Part shown: positions 32,168 to 40,283 of the stretch, piece after piece | Numbering within the stretch: the first letter of the stretch is position 1 | How the letters are laid out: each line of letters starts with the position of its first letter | DNA from: Corallococcus soli | GTDB taxonomy: Bacteria; Myxococcota; Myxococcia; Myxococcales; Myxococcaceae | Assembly (NCBI RefSeq): GCF_014930455.1 | Contig: NZ_JAAIYO010000001.1 | Location: 992,001-1,056,000, forward strand | Direction: 5' to 3' | Length of the DNA: 64,000 nt | Position numbers and translations under genes: made by a program | The notes under the pieces: generated by a model | Seen by the model: only the letters and a program-made list of their open reading frames with translations | What the model was told of the DNA's origin: nothing | Databases searched by the model: none

Positions 32168-35100
32168 ATGAAGCGTTTCACCCGCGCGCCCCCCCTCTTC
32201 GCGCTCCTGACCCTGGCCTGCCAGGGCGGGCAGGAGCCCGCCGTGGTGCTTCCCTACGTGGGCCCGTGTGAAGGCCTGGCGTCCCTGACGCTGTCCGCGG
32301 AGCCGGCGACGGTGCGCTCGGGCAGCGTGGCCACGCTGACGGCCACGGGCGGCAGCGGCCACTACGCTTTCAAGGCGCAGGCCGGCGGCTCCTCCGGCGA
32401 CGTTCGCGGCAACCGCTTCGTCGCGGGGGCCACGCCGGCGGAGGACACGCTGGTGGTGGAGGACGTGCAGTGCGGCGGCTCCGCCACGGTGCGCGTGCGG
32501 GTGCTGTCGCGCTTCGGCGTCGCGCCGGCCAAGGCGATGCTGAAGCCGGGCACCACCTTCCAGATCGTCGTCGACGGGCTGGTGGGCACGCCCACCTTCA
32601 CGCTCACCCAGAACGGCTCCGGTGGCTCGCTCACCGAAGGGGGCGTCTACACGGCGGGCAGCACGGAGGCGCAGGACGTCCTCACCGTGCGCGACCAGAA
32701 GACGGGCGACACGGAGCTGCTCCAGTACACCGTGAGCAAGGCCGCGAAGCTGGTGGGCGACCCGCCGTACCTGGGCGTGCCGTCGGGCGCGTCCGCGCCG
32801 CTGGGCACGGCGGGCGGCACGGACAGCGTGGTGTGGACGAAGAAGTCCGGCCCCGGCACGGTGACGAACGGCCGCATCGTGGTGGAGGCGGGCGCGGCCG
32901 GGCTCATCACCCTGGAGGCGAAGGACCGCTTCACCGGCGAGGTGGCCCCGGTGGCGGTGCGCGTGCTGGACGAGCTGTCGCGGCCCCTGCTGGCGCACGG
33001 CCGGCTGACGGACGTGGCCACCATGGTGACCGCGGACTTCGACGGCGACGGCATCCAGGACCTGGCGGTGGGCCAGCGCGAGAGCGAGCTGGCGCGGCCC
33101 ACCGGTGGCGCGGTGTTCGTTTACAAGGGCAGCGCGTCCGGCCTGCCCACGAAGCCCACCTGGGTGCTGGCGGGTGAGACGGAGGGCGCGCTCTTCGGGG
33201 ACATGCTGGCCGCAGGCGACCTGGACGGCGACGGACGCGCGGACCTGGCGGTGTCGTCGCCGGGCGCGGACGTCACCATCGGCGACTCGGGCGCCGTGTA
33301 CCTCTACACCTTCAAGGCGGGCCAGCAGCCCGCGCTCTTGCGGCCGGCGCTCACCGGCCTGGGCCGCGGCGGCTTCGGCACGGGCATGGCCATCGCGGAC
33401 GCGGATGGCGACGGGGACCTGGACCTGTTCGTGGGCTCGCCCGCGGGCGACCTGTCCAGCCTCCCTGGCGTGAGCCGGCGCGGCGTGGTGGACATCTTCA
33501 TCCTGACCAAGGGGCAGCCCGTCCCGGACCTCCCGGCGGTGCGCCTGGGCGGACAGGACCTGGCGGTGGACGGCAAGCCCGTCCCGCGCAGCAACACGGA
33601 GCTGGGGCGCGCCCTCGTGGTGGCGGACCTCAACGACGACGGCCGCCCGGACCTGGCGGCGCTCAGCAAGCTGACCCGCTACAAGGCGGACGGTTCCACC
33701 GACGGTCAGCAGATGGGCGTGGCGGTGTACTTCGCGCGCGACACGGCGCCGCGCTTCCGCCCCACCGCGGACCTGTACGTGCTGCCGTCCAACACCGCCG
33801 TGGAGCCCCTGAACAACGAGGGCGCGTGGCGGCTGGGCGCGATTCCCGGCGAGGCCAGCCGGCCTCCGCTGCTGCTGGTGATGGCGGACAAGGCGGACGC
33901 GCCGGACCTCAGGACGTCCGGTGGCGTGGCGGCGGCGCAGGACGCGGGCGGCGCGTACCTGTTCGACCTGCGCGGCAACCCGGCTTCGGGCGACCCGGCG
34001 GAGAAGCCCGTGAAGGTGCCGCTGGCGGACGCCTTCGGGCGGCTCTACGGCGACGCGCGCGGCATCACCGCGAGCCGCAGCTGGACGGTGATGGACGTGG
34101 ACGGCGTGGCGGGGCCGGAGCTGCTGCTGGGCGCGCCGTACGCGACGGCGACGGCGGGCACGACGCAGCTGGGCAACGCGGGCAAGGTGCTGGTGTTCCC
34201 GCTGGCCACGCTCTCCAAGGGCAGCGTGCTGAACAAGCCGCTGGTGGCGCTGGGCGGCGCGGCGAAGGCGGAGGTGCTGGGCGCGGGGCTCGCGGCGTGG
34301 CCGCTGCCGTCGGGCCCGGTGCTGGCGGGCTTCTCCGGCCGCGCGTCGTCCCCGCAGGGCGCCTTCACTGGCCGCGTGGACGTCTTCCAGAAGGCGGGCG
34401 GGACGCTGGCCGAGTGGACGCGCAGTGGCCTGGAGGTGACGACGAAGGCCAGCGTGGAGCGCTTCGGTGAGTCGGTGGCGGTGGCCCGGCTGTCCAACCG
34501 CGTGATGGCGGTGGTGGGCGCGCAGGGCTTCTCCGGCCCGGGTCCCAACGGCGACGGCAACGACCTCAACGTGGGCCGCGCGTACACGTTCGACACGGCG
34601 GAGCCCGCGAAGGCGACGGTGGCGGGCGAGGGCGCGAGCGCGCCGTGGGTGGGCGGACGCAACGTGGGCGTGGACGTGGCGTTCACGGACTTCAACGGCG
34701 ACGGCCGGCCGGACATGGTGGCGGGCGCCACGGCCCTGGTCATCCCCGGCACGGGCTCGCCCGCGGGGGACCGGGACGTCTACGCGTCGACCACCTGCAT
34801 GACGGCGGGCACGCAGTCGTTTGGCGGGCTCCTGGTGTCGCTGGGGCAGACGGACGGCACCTTCAAGCCGGGCTACCGCGTGTTCGGGCCGGCGACCATC
34901 GCCGGCTGCGCGGACCCCGCCGCCGCCAGCTGCAAGCGCTCCTTGATGGGCCGGGGCGTGGCGGGCGGCTTCGACTTCAACGGCGACAACAAGGAGGACC
35001 TGGCGGTGCTGCGCGACAGGGGCTTCGACCTGTTCCTGGGTCGCGCGCCGGAGGACGCCTCGCTGGCGAAGCTCACCCTGGCGTGCGACCCCGTCTACTC

Positions 35101-35872
35101 CTGGCCCACCTCCGCGCAGCAGACCACCGCGACCGCGTCGCTGGGCGACCTGAACGGGGACGGCTGCGACGAGGTGTCGTGGCGCTACTCGGACGGCACG
35201 CGCTCCGGCATCGTCGTGCTCTACGGCTACGACGCCGGGGGCACGCGGTGCGGTGGGCGGACCACCGCGTCGATGGTGCGCATCGCGGGGGACAACGAGG
35301 TGTCGCTCAACAACATCAACCTGGGCATGGCCAGCACGCGCGCGGGCCGCTTCCTGGGCGACACGCGGGACTTCATCGCGGTGACGGCCAACAACTACCT
35401 GGTGGACGGCGTGAGCCAGCCGGCGGTGCTGCTCTTCAACGTGGCGGAGATCAACGCGCTCCGGCCCGCCTCCGGTGAGCGGCTGGTGGCCGCCTTCGGC
35501 GCCGAGGGCCTGACGCCGCTGCCGGTGACGTACCGCGCGCGCGCGGTGGGCTTCGGCACGTCGCTGGCGGGCGGCAAGGACCTGACCGGCGACGGCGTGC
35601 CGGACCTGTGGGTGGGCGCGCCGGGCGCATCGGTGGCCTCGGATGGCGGCGGCGCGGCGTTCCTCTTCGCCGGAGGCCCGAAGTCACAGGGCGCGCTGTC
35701 CCCGTTCGTACTGGTGGTGGGCGACGGTACGGAGCGCAGCTCGCTGGGACAGTCGCTCGCGGTCGTCCCCGGCAGCGGAAGCTCTCCGCCCACCGTCGTC
35801 ATCGGCGCGCCGAGGAGCTACCGCACCGGCACGCAGAACGGCACCGCGTTCTCCCTGCCGCTGCCCTTCTGA
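32168..35872 (+). CDS. FG-GAP/VCBS-repeat (integrin-alpha-like) lipoprotein
   Basis: A 1234-residue lipoprotein; the signal FTRAPPLFALLTLAC gives lipidated C18. The first 280 residues are Ig-like beta-sandwich sequence (VRSGSVATLTATGGSGHY). The rest is a large propeller with at least nine calcium-type loops of DxDGDGxxDL form, among them DFDGDGIQDLAVG, DLDGDGRADLAVS, DADGDGDLDLFVG, DFNGDGRPDMVAG and DLTGDGVPDLWVG. Such proteins are surface adhesins or scaffolds that need calcium. It follows the DUF1549/DUF1501 operon after 89 bases with a hairpin between, so it may be partly co-expressed. It converges with the EamA gene, with 10 bases between. Confidence 0.88.
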   Translation: MKRFTRAPPLFALLTLACQGGQEPAVVLPYVGPCEGLASLTLSAEPATVRSGSVATLTATGGSGHYAFKAQAGGSSGDVRGNRFVAGATPAEDTLVVEDVQCGGSATVRVRVLSRFGVAPAKAMLKPGTTFQIVVDGLVGTPTFTLTQNGSGGSLTEGGVYTAGSTEAQDVLTVRDQKTGDTELLQYTVSKAAKLVGDPPYLGVPSGASAPLGTAGGTDSVVWTKKSGPGTVTNGRIVVEAGAAGLITLEAKDRFTGEVAPVAVRVLDELSRPLLAHGRLTDVATMVTADFDGDGIQDLAVGQRESELARPTGGAVFVYKGSASGLPTKPTWVLAGETEGALFGDMLAAGDLDGDGRADLAVSSPGADVTIGDSGAVYLYTFKAGQQPALLRPALTGLGRGGFGTGMAIADADGDGDLDLFVGSPAGDLSSLPGVSRRGVVDIFILTKGQPVPDLPAVRLGGQDLAVDGKPVPRSNTELGRALVVADLNDDGRPDLAALSKLTRYKADGSTDGQQMGVAVYFARDTAPRFRPTADLYVLPSNTAVEPLNNEGAWRLGAIPGEASRPPLLLVMADKADAPDLRTSGGVAAAQDAGGAYLFDLRGNPASGDPAEKPVKVPLADAFGRLYGDARGITASRSWTVMDVDGVAGPELLLGAPYATATAGTTQLGNAGKVLVFPLATLSKGSVLNKPLVALGGAAKAEVLGAGLAAWPLPSGPVLAGFSGRASSPQGAFTGRVDVFQKAGGTLAEWTRSGLEVTTKASVERFGESVAVARLSNRVMAVVGAQGFSGPGPNGDGNDLNVGRAYTFDTAEPAKATVAGEGASAPWVGGRNVGVDVAFTDFNGDGRPDMVAGATALVIPGTGSPAGDRDVYASTTCMTAGTQSFGGLLVSLGQTDGTFKPGYRVFGPATIAGCADPAAASCKRSLMGRGVAGGFDFNGDNKEDLAVLRDRGFDLFLGRAPEDASLAKLTLACDPVYSWPTSAQQTTATASLGDLNGDGCDEVSWRYSDGTRSGIVVLYGYDAGGTRCGGRTTASMVRIAGDNEVSLNNINLGMASTRAGRFLGDTRDFIAVTANNYLVDGVSQPAVLLFNVAEINALRPASGERLVAAFGAEGLTPLPVTYRARAVGFGTSLAGGKDLTGDGVPDLWVGAPGASVASDGGGAAFLFAGGPKSQGALSPFVLVVGDGTERSSLGQSLAVVPGSGSSPPTVVIGAPRSYRTGTQNGTAFSLPLPF

Positions 35873-35882
35873 GGCCGGGCCG

Positions 35883-36830
35883 TCACGCCGACGCTTCCGG
35901 AGGCACCTTCGCCTCCGGGGGCTCGTTGCGGTTGGCGATGGCCGCCGCCGTGAGGATGAGCACGCCGCCCGTCAAGAGCGCGGGCGTGAGCGGCTCTCCC
36001 AGCAGCGCCACGCCCAGCGTCACCGCGACCAGCGTGTCCAGCAGCGCCATCGCGCCCAGGGCCGCCAGCGAGATGCGCGGCAGCAGCCAGTACAGGCACT
36101 GGTAGGTGATGACCGTCCCGCCCAGCGCCAGGTACACCAGCGCCCCGATGGACCGGAGCGTCCAGTTCGCGGGCTGGTTCCACTCCAGCAGCGCGGAGGC
36201 GCCCAGCAGCAGCACCGCGCTGCTCAGCGTCTGCACCAGCGTGAGCAGGTGGGGCGGCACGTGCGTCATGTGCTGGCGCACCAGCACGTTGGCCACCGCC
36301 ACCACCGACGCCGCGAACAGCGTCATCCCGCAGCCCAGCAGCACCTGGGTGGACAGGCTCAGCGACACCAGCTCCTGGTGTTGGAGCGCCACCACCCCCG
36401 TCAGTCCCAGGACCGCCGCGAAGAGCTTGGTCGCGGTGAGCGGCTGGTCCGGCAGGAGCACGCGGCCCACCAGCAGCAGCCACACGGGGAAGGTGGAGAA
36501 GAGGAGCGCGGACCAGCTGGACGGAATCCACTGCTGCGCCACGAAGAGCAGCCCGAAGGGCACCGCCAGCTGGAGGATGCCGATGCCCGCGATGCGCCAC
36601 CCGGTGCCGCCGCCCAGCGCCGCGCCGCGCGAGCGGGCGAAGGGCAGCAGCGCCACCCCGGCGATGAGCATGCGCGTGCCCACGAACCGCAGCGGTGGCA
36701 GGTCCTCCAACCCCACCTTCACCACGGCCCAGGTGGAGCCCCAGGTGAGGAAGCAGACGGCGTAGGCGAAGGCAATCTTCCAACGCGGCGCGGGCGGCGC
36801 GGCGATGCGCACTGCGGAGACGGACGACAT
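35883..36830 (-). CDS. EamA/DMT-family transporter
   Basis: A 315-residue inner-membrane protein with ten predicted helices arranged as two EamA repeats. The first repeat starts AYAVCFLTWGSTWAVVKVGL, typical of the family (the WGS/T-x-x motif), and the second ends TPALLTGGVLILTAAAIA. Members export amino acids, nucleosides or other small metabolites; the substrate here is not predictable. The start is ATG 36830; an upstream ATG at 36875 would add 15 charged residues. It is monocistronic between the FG-GAP gene (convergent) and ligD (same strand, 76 bases upstream). Confidence 0.88.
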   Translation of the reverse strand: MSSVSAVRIAAPPAPRWKIAFAYAVCFLTWGSTWAVVKVGLEDLPPLRFVGTRMLIAGVALLPFARSRGAALGGGTGWRIAGIGILQLAVPFGLLFVAQQWIPSSWSALLFSTFPVWLLLVGRVLLPDQPLTATKLFAAVLGLTGVVALQHQELVSLSLSTQVLLGCGMTLFAASVVAVANVLVRQHMTHVPPHLLTLVQTLSSAVLLLGASALLEWNQPANWTLRSIGALVYLALGGTVITYQCLYWLLPRISLAALGAMALLDTLVAVTLGVALLGEPLTPALLTGGVLILTAAAIANRNEPPEAKVPPEASA

Positions 36831-36906
36831 GGCGGCGCGGGCAGTAGCACGCGCCGCCGGGCGTTGGCGAAACATCCCTTCAGGGCGCGACGCGTCAGCT
36901 GGCGGC

Positions 36907-39528
36907 TCACCCGGCAGGCAGCGTCTGCTTCACGCGGAGCATGGGCGCGAACAGGTCCCCCACGGCGTCCAGGCGCTTGCGCAGCGTCTTCAGGCGGAAG
37001 CGGTGGGGATCCAACCGGGCGGTCACCTCGCTCCAGTCGAGCGGCGCGGAGAAGGGCGCGCCCTCCACGGCGCGCAGGGAGTAGGGCGCCACCACCGTCT
37101 TGCCACGCACGTTCTGGCCCACGTCCAGGTAGAGCCGGCCGCCCCGCTTGTGGATGGAGCGCTCCGTGGTGGCGATGTCGCCCAGGGCCTCTTCCAGCTC
37201 GGCTGCCCGCGCGGTCGCGAACGCCATGGCGCGCGCATAGGTGTGTCCCGGGGCCAGCGGCACCAGCACGTGCAGGCCCCGCTTGCCGGACGTCTTCGGG
37301 AAGGACTGGAGGCCCAGCTCGTCCAGGCGGGCGTGCAGGCGCCTGGCCACCTTCACCAGGTCCTTCCAGCCGTTGTCGCCAGGGTCCAGGTCGAACACCA
37401 CGAAGTCCGGCTGCGCCAGCCGGGGCGCGTGGCTCAGCCACATGTGCAGCGTGAGCGCGGACTGGTTGGCGAGCCACAGGAGCGCCTCCGTGTCCTTCAC
37501 GTTGACGTGGCGCAGGGACTTGCCTTCGTGGCGCACGCACAGCGTGGGCAGCCAGGGCGGGATGCCGGACAGCTCGTGCCGGAAGAAGCCCGGGGCCGCG
37601 ATGCCCGCGGGCCACTGCTGGTGGGCCAGGGGGCGGTCCGCGAGCACGGGCGTCAGCCGCGGGGCCACGTCCCGGTAGTACGCGAACACGTCCGCCTTCG
37701 TGAGCCCGCTGTCGGGGAACAGCACGCGGTCGCCGTGCGTGAGGAGCGCTTCGGCGTCGGGCTTCGCGCGCGTCGGCCGAGCCTTGCCCGGAGCCTTGCC
37801 TGGAGCCTTGCCTGGAGCCTTGCCCGGAGCCTTGCCCGAAGTTCTGGAGGATGCTCCGCGCCGGGTCGCGGTGCGCGCGGAGGCCTGGGCCGGCGCGCGC
37901 CGGACGCCCCTGGTTGCCCGGGCGCCCTCGGTGGGGGCGGGCTGTTCGCGCACGACGTCCCGGGGACGCTTGTCGCTCCGGAGGCCCTGGAACACGGGGT
38001 GGCGCAGCCGCCCGTCCCGGGTCCACTCCGTGAAGCGCACCTGGGCCACGTACTTCGGCTTCACCCAGACGGTGTCCGTGTTTGTGGGCGCATCCACGGC
38101 GGCCGGCTTCTTCGTGCGCGTGGCGTCCAGCAGCCAGCGCAGCTCGCGGCGGTCCTGGGTGCTGTAGCCGGTGCCCACCTTGCCCACGTCGTGGAAGCCG
38201 TCCTGGCCCCGGACGCCCACGCGCAGCGCGCCAATCTCTGACTTCGCCCGCGCGTTCTTGATGGGCAGGTATCCCAGGATGACGACCTCCTGGCCCGCGA
38301 CCACCTTGAGCTTCAGCCAGTCCCCGGAGCGCGTGCCCGTGTAGGGCGAATCCTTGCGCTTGGCGATGATGCCCTCCCAGCCCCGGCGCCGCGCCTCGAC
38401 CAGCGCGCGCGACAGCGGCAGCCGCAGCCGCTCCGAACATTGGAGCGGCAGGTCCACGGACGCCATCAGCTTCTCCAGCCGCGCGCGGCGCTCCTCGTAG
38501 GGCAGCCCCCGCAGGTCCTCGCCGTTCAGCCACAGCAGGTCGAACACCACGAAGCGCTGCTCCGCGCCTTCCTCCGTGTGCTGGAGGCGCTGGAAGTTCG
38601 AGCGTCCCTTGTCGTCGAGCGCGATGATCTCCCCGTCCACCACCACGTCGGACACGGGCAGGGCGCGCAGCGACGCGGCGAGCCGGCCGAAGCGGCTGGA
38701 CAGGTCATTGCCCCGGCGGCTCTGGAAGGCGCTCTTGTCGTGCGTGAGCGCGAACACCGCGCGGAAGCCGTCGTACTTCACCTCGTAGGCGTGCGTGTCG
38801 TCGTGCGCCTCGTCGGGCACCGCCAGCCGCGCCAGCATGGGCGGCCACACCCGGTCGAGCAGCTCCTGTGGCTTCACGGGGGGCCGCCGCGCCTTCGCTG
38901 GCGCGCGACCCGTCCCGGGCTTCTTGCGCAGCACCCCGGGCTTGCGCGGTCCCCGCGTCTTGACCTGGCCGCTCTTGACGGACTCGGGGCGCTCGACGGT
39001 GACGTCGTAGTCGGTCCGGGCCTCCGCGTCCTTCGCCTTGAAGAAGAGCCACTGCGCCTTGCCGCCGCGCGGGCGGGTGCGGATGAGGTGCCAGCGCCCC
39101 TGGAGCTTCTGGCCGCTCAGCACGACCTCCAGGTGTCCGCGCGCGAGCTGCGCGTCGGCCTGTCCCGGGGGCACCGTGTCGAAGGTGCCCGACTCCCAGA
39201 GGAGCGAATCTCCTCCGCCGTACTGGTCGTCCGGGATGTGGCCCTCGAAGTCCGCGTAGGAGCGCGGGTGGTCCTCGGTCTGGACCGCGAGCCGCTTCTG
39301 CGCGGGGTCCAGGCTGGGCCCCTTCGGGATGGCCCAGCTCACCAGCACGCCGCCAATCTCCAGGCGCAGGTCGTAGTGCAGCCGGGTGGCGTCGTGCTTG
39401 TGCACCACGAAGATGGCCGCGTCCGCGGGCGTGGATGCCATCGCCTCCGGCGCCGGTTCGGGCGTGCGGAGGAAGTCGCGCTTCGTGCGATAGCGCTGCA
39501 AGCGCTTCTCTGTCTCGGAGGTCTTCAC
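36907..39528 (-). CDS. ligD: Multifunctional non-homologous end-joining DNA ligase D
   Basis: An 873-residue NHEJ enzyme. Domain order is 3'-phosphoesterase (HYDLRLEIGG, then HPRSYADFEGHIPDDQYGGG), ATP-dependent ligase (nucleotidyl lysine K251 in KYDGFRA; DGEIIALD; EGIIAKR), then primase-like polymerase (DRPLAHQQWPAG, DLDPGDNGWKD, GLHVLVPL). PE-Lig-Pol is one of several known orders. Linker 563-583 between ligase and polymerase contains five tandem 12-base repeats encoding GKAP units, giving a flexible basic spacer. The start is GTG 39528 with GGAGG abutting it, so the exact start is uncertain. LigD works with Ku to repair double-strand breaks; no ku gene is in this window. Confidence 0.93.
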   Translation of the reverse strand: MKTSETEKRLQRYRTKRDFLRTPEPAPEAMASTPADAAIFVVHKHDATRLHYDLRLEIGGVLVSWAIPKGPSLDPAQKRLAVQTEDHPRSYADFEGHIPDDQYGGGDSLLWESGTFDTVPPGQADAQLARGHLEVVLSGQKLQGRWHLIRTRPRGGKAQWLFFKAKDAEARTDYDVTVERPESVKSGQVKTRGPRKPGVLRKKPGTGRAPAKARRPPVKPQELLDRVWPPMLARLAVPDEAHDDTHAYEVKYDGFRAVFALTHDKSAFQSRRGNDLSSRFGRLAASLRALPVSDVVVDGEIIALDDKGRSNFQRLQHTEEGAEQRFVVFDLLWLNGEDLRGLPYEERRARLEKLMASVDLPLQCSERLRLPLSRALVEARRRGWEGIIAKRKDSPYTGTRSGDWLKLKVVAGQEVVILGYLPIKNARAKSEIGALRVGVRGQDGFHDVGKVGTGYSTQDRRELRWLLDATRTKKPAAVDAPTNTDTVWVKPKYVAQVRFTEWTRDGRLRHPVFQGLRSDKRPRDVVREQPAPTEGARATRGVRRAPAQASARTATRRGASSRTSGKAPGKAPGKAPGKAPGKARPTRAKPDAEALLTHGDRVLFPDSGLTKADVFAYYRDVAPRLTPVLADRPLAHQQWPAGIAAPGFFRHELSGIPPWLPTLCVRHEGKSLRHVNVKDTEALLWLANQSALTLHMWLSHAPRLAQPDFVVFDLDPGDNGWKDLVKVARRLHARLDELGLQSFPKTSGKRGLHVLVPLAPGHTYARAMAFATARAAELEEALGDIATTERSIHKRGGRLYLDVGQNVRGKTVVAPYSLRAVEGAPFSAPLDWSEVTARLDPHRFRLKTLRKRLDAVGDLFAPMLRVKQTLPAG
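37781..37840. repeat. Five 12-bp tandem repeats inside ligD
   Basis: Five near-identical copies of gccttgccyggr encode alternating Lys-Ala-Pro-Gly in the linker of LigD. The third position varies (c/t) between units, so they are old enough to have diverged slightly. The repeat is in frame with the gene, and loss or gain of a unit would lengthen or shorten the linker without a frameshift. Confidence 0.85.
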
Positions 39529-39545
39529 CCTCCAACGCTCGTCAC

Positions 39546-39626
39546 CGGACCTGGGAGGTGCAATTCCTCACGGTGGCTGGAGGGCGGCCAGGAGGGCAAC
39601 CGCTCAACCCCCGCGTCCCAGGTCCG
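39546..39626. promoter_or_regulatory. Long-spaced 11-bp inverted repeat between ligD and the DUF2383 gene
   Basis: CGGACCTGGGA at 39546-39556 and its exact complement TCCCAGGTCCG at 39616-39626, separated by 59 bases, in the 223-base divergent gap. Two identical sites in opposite orientation suit a regulator that loops DNA or controls each gene separately. Nothing else definite is visible in this gap apart from TGGAGG before the DUF2383 start. Confidence 0.4.
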
Positions 39627-39751
39627 TCCGCCTGCCCTGGGTGCGATGAGGCGATGGGCGCGCCGGAGGGCGGTTGGTTCCGGGGGGAGGCGTCCCCACA
39701 TTGTCCAAGCCTTTGCACTCACCTGCCCGCACCCGTCTGGAGGATGCGCCC

Positions 39752-40237
39752 ATGGCCGACAAGTCCGAAGTGGCCCGTCTGCACAGCCTGGCCCAGCTCG
39801 ACGCCGACGCCGTGGGTGCCTACGACGTGGCCATCTCACGCATCGGGCCGGCCCTGGTGCGCGAGCGCCTCAACAGCTTCCGCGCGGACCACCTGCGCCA
39901 CGTCCAGGACCTCAACACGCTCATCCGCGACCTGGGGGGGGAGCCGGTGGCGCTGCGCTCGGACCTCAAGGGCTCCGCGATGAAGGGCCTGACGGCGATG
40001 ACGGGCCTGATGGGCACGGAGGCCACGCTGTGGGCCATGCTCGGCAACGAGGAGCTCTTCGACCGGGCCTATGAGCTGGCGCTCCAGTTCGAGTGGACCC
40101 CGGCGGTGAAGGTCCTCATCCGGCAGCACCGCGAGGACGAGCGGCGCCACGGGACGTGGATCCGCGACGCGGTGCGCACCCGGCCCTGGGTGGAGGGCCG
40201 CGTGCCCCTGATGGAAGGCGCCGAGCTGGGGGCCTGA
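39752..40237 (+). CDS. DUF2383 ferritin-like four-helix protein
   Basis: A 161-residue, all-helical, soluble protein of the DUF2383/PA2169 family with a ferritin-like four-helix bundle. Candidate metal ligands are the acidic and histidine residues in QLDADAVGAYDVAI, FRADHLRHVQDLNTLI and IRQHREDERRHGTWIRD. Such proteins are generally stress-linked; the function is not established. The ATG at 39752 has TGGAGG eight bases upstream. It is divergent from ligD, and hutF follows after 46 bases in the same direction, which may be coincidental. Confidence 0.8.
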   Translation: MADKSEVARLHSLAQLDADAVGAYDVAISRIGPALVRERLNSFRADHLRHVQDLNTLIRDLGGEPVALRSDLKGSAMKGLTAMTGLMGTEATLWAMLGNEELFDRAYELALQFEWTPAVKVLIRQHREDERRHGTWIRDAVRTRPWVEGRVPLMEGAELGA

Positions 40238-40283
40238 GGGCTGCCGCGTGCGGTCCTCCAGGGCCTGACATACGCTGCCCCGC

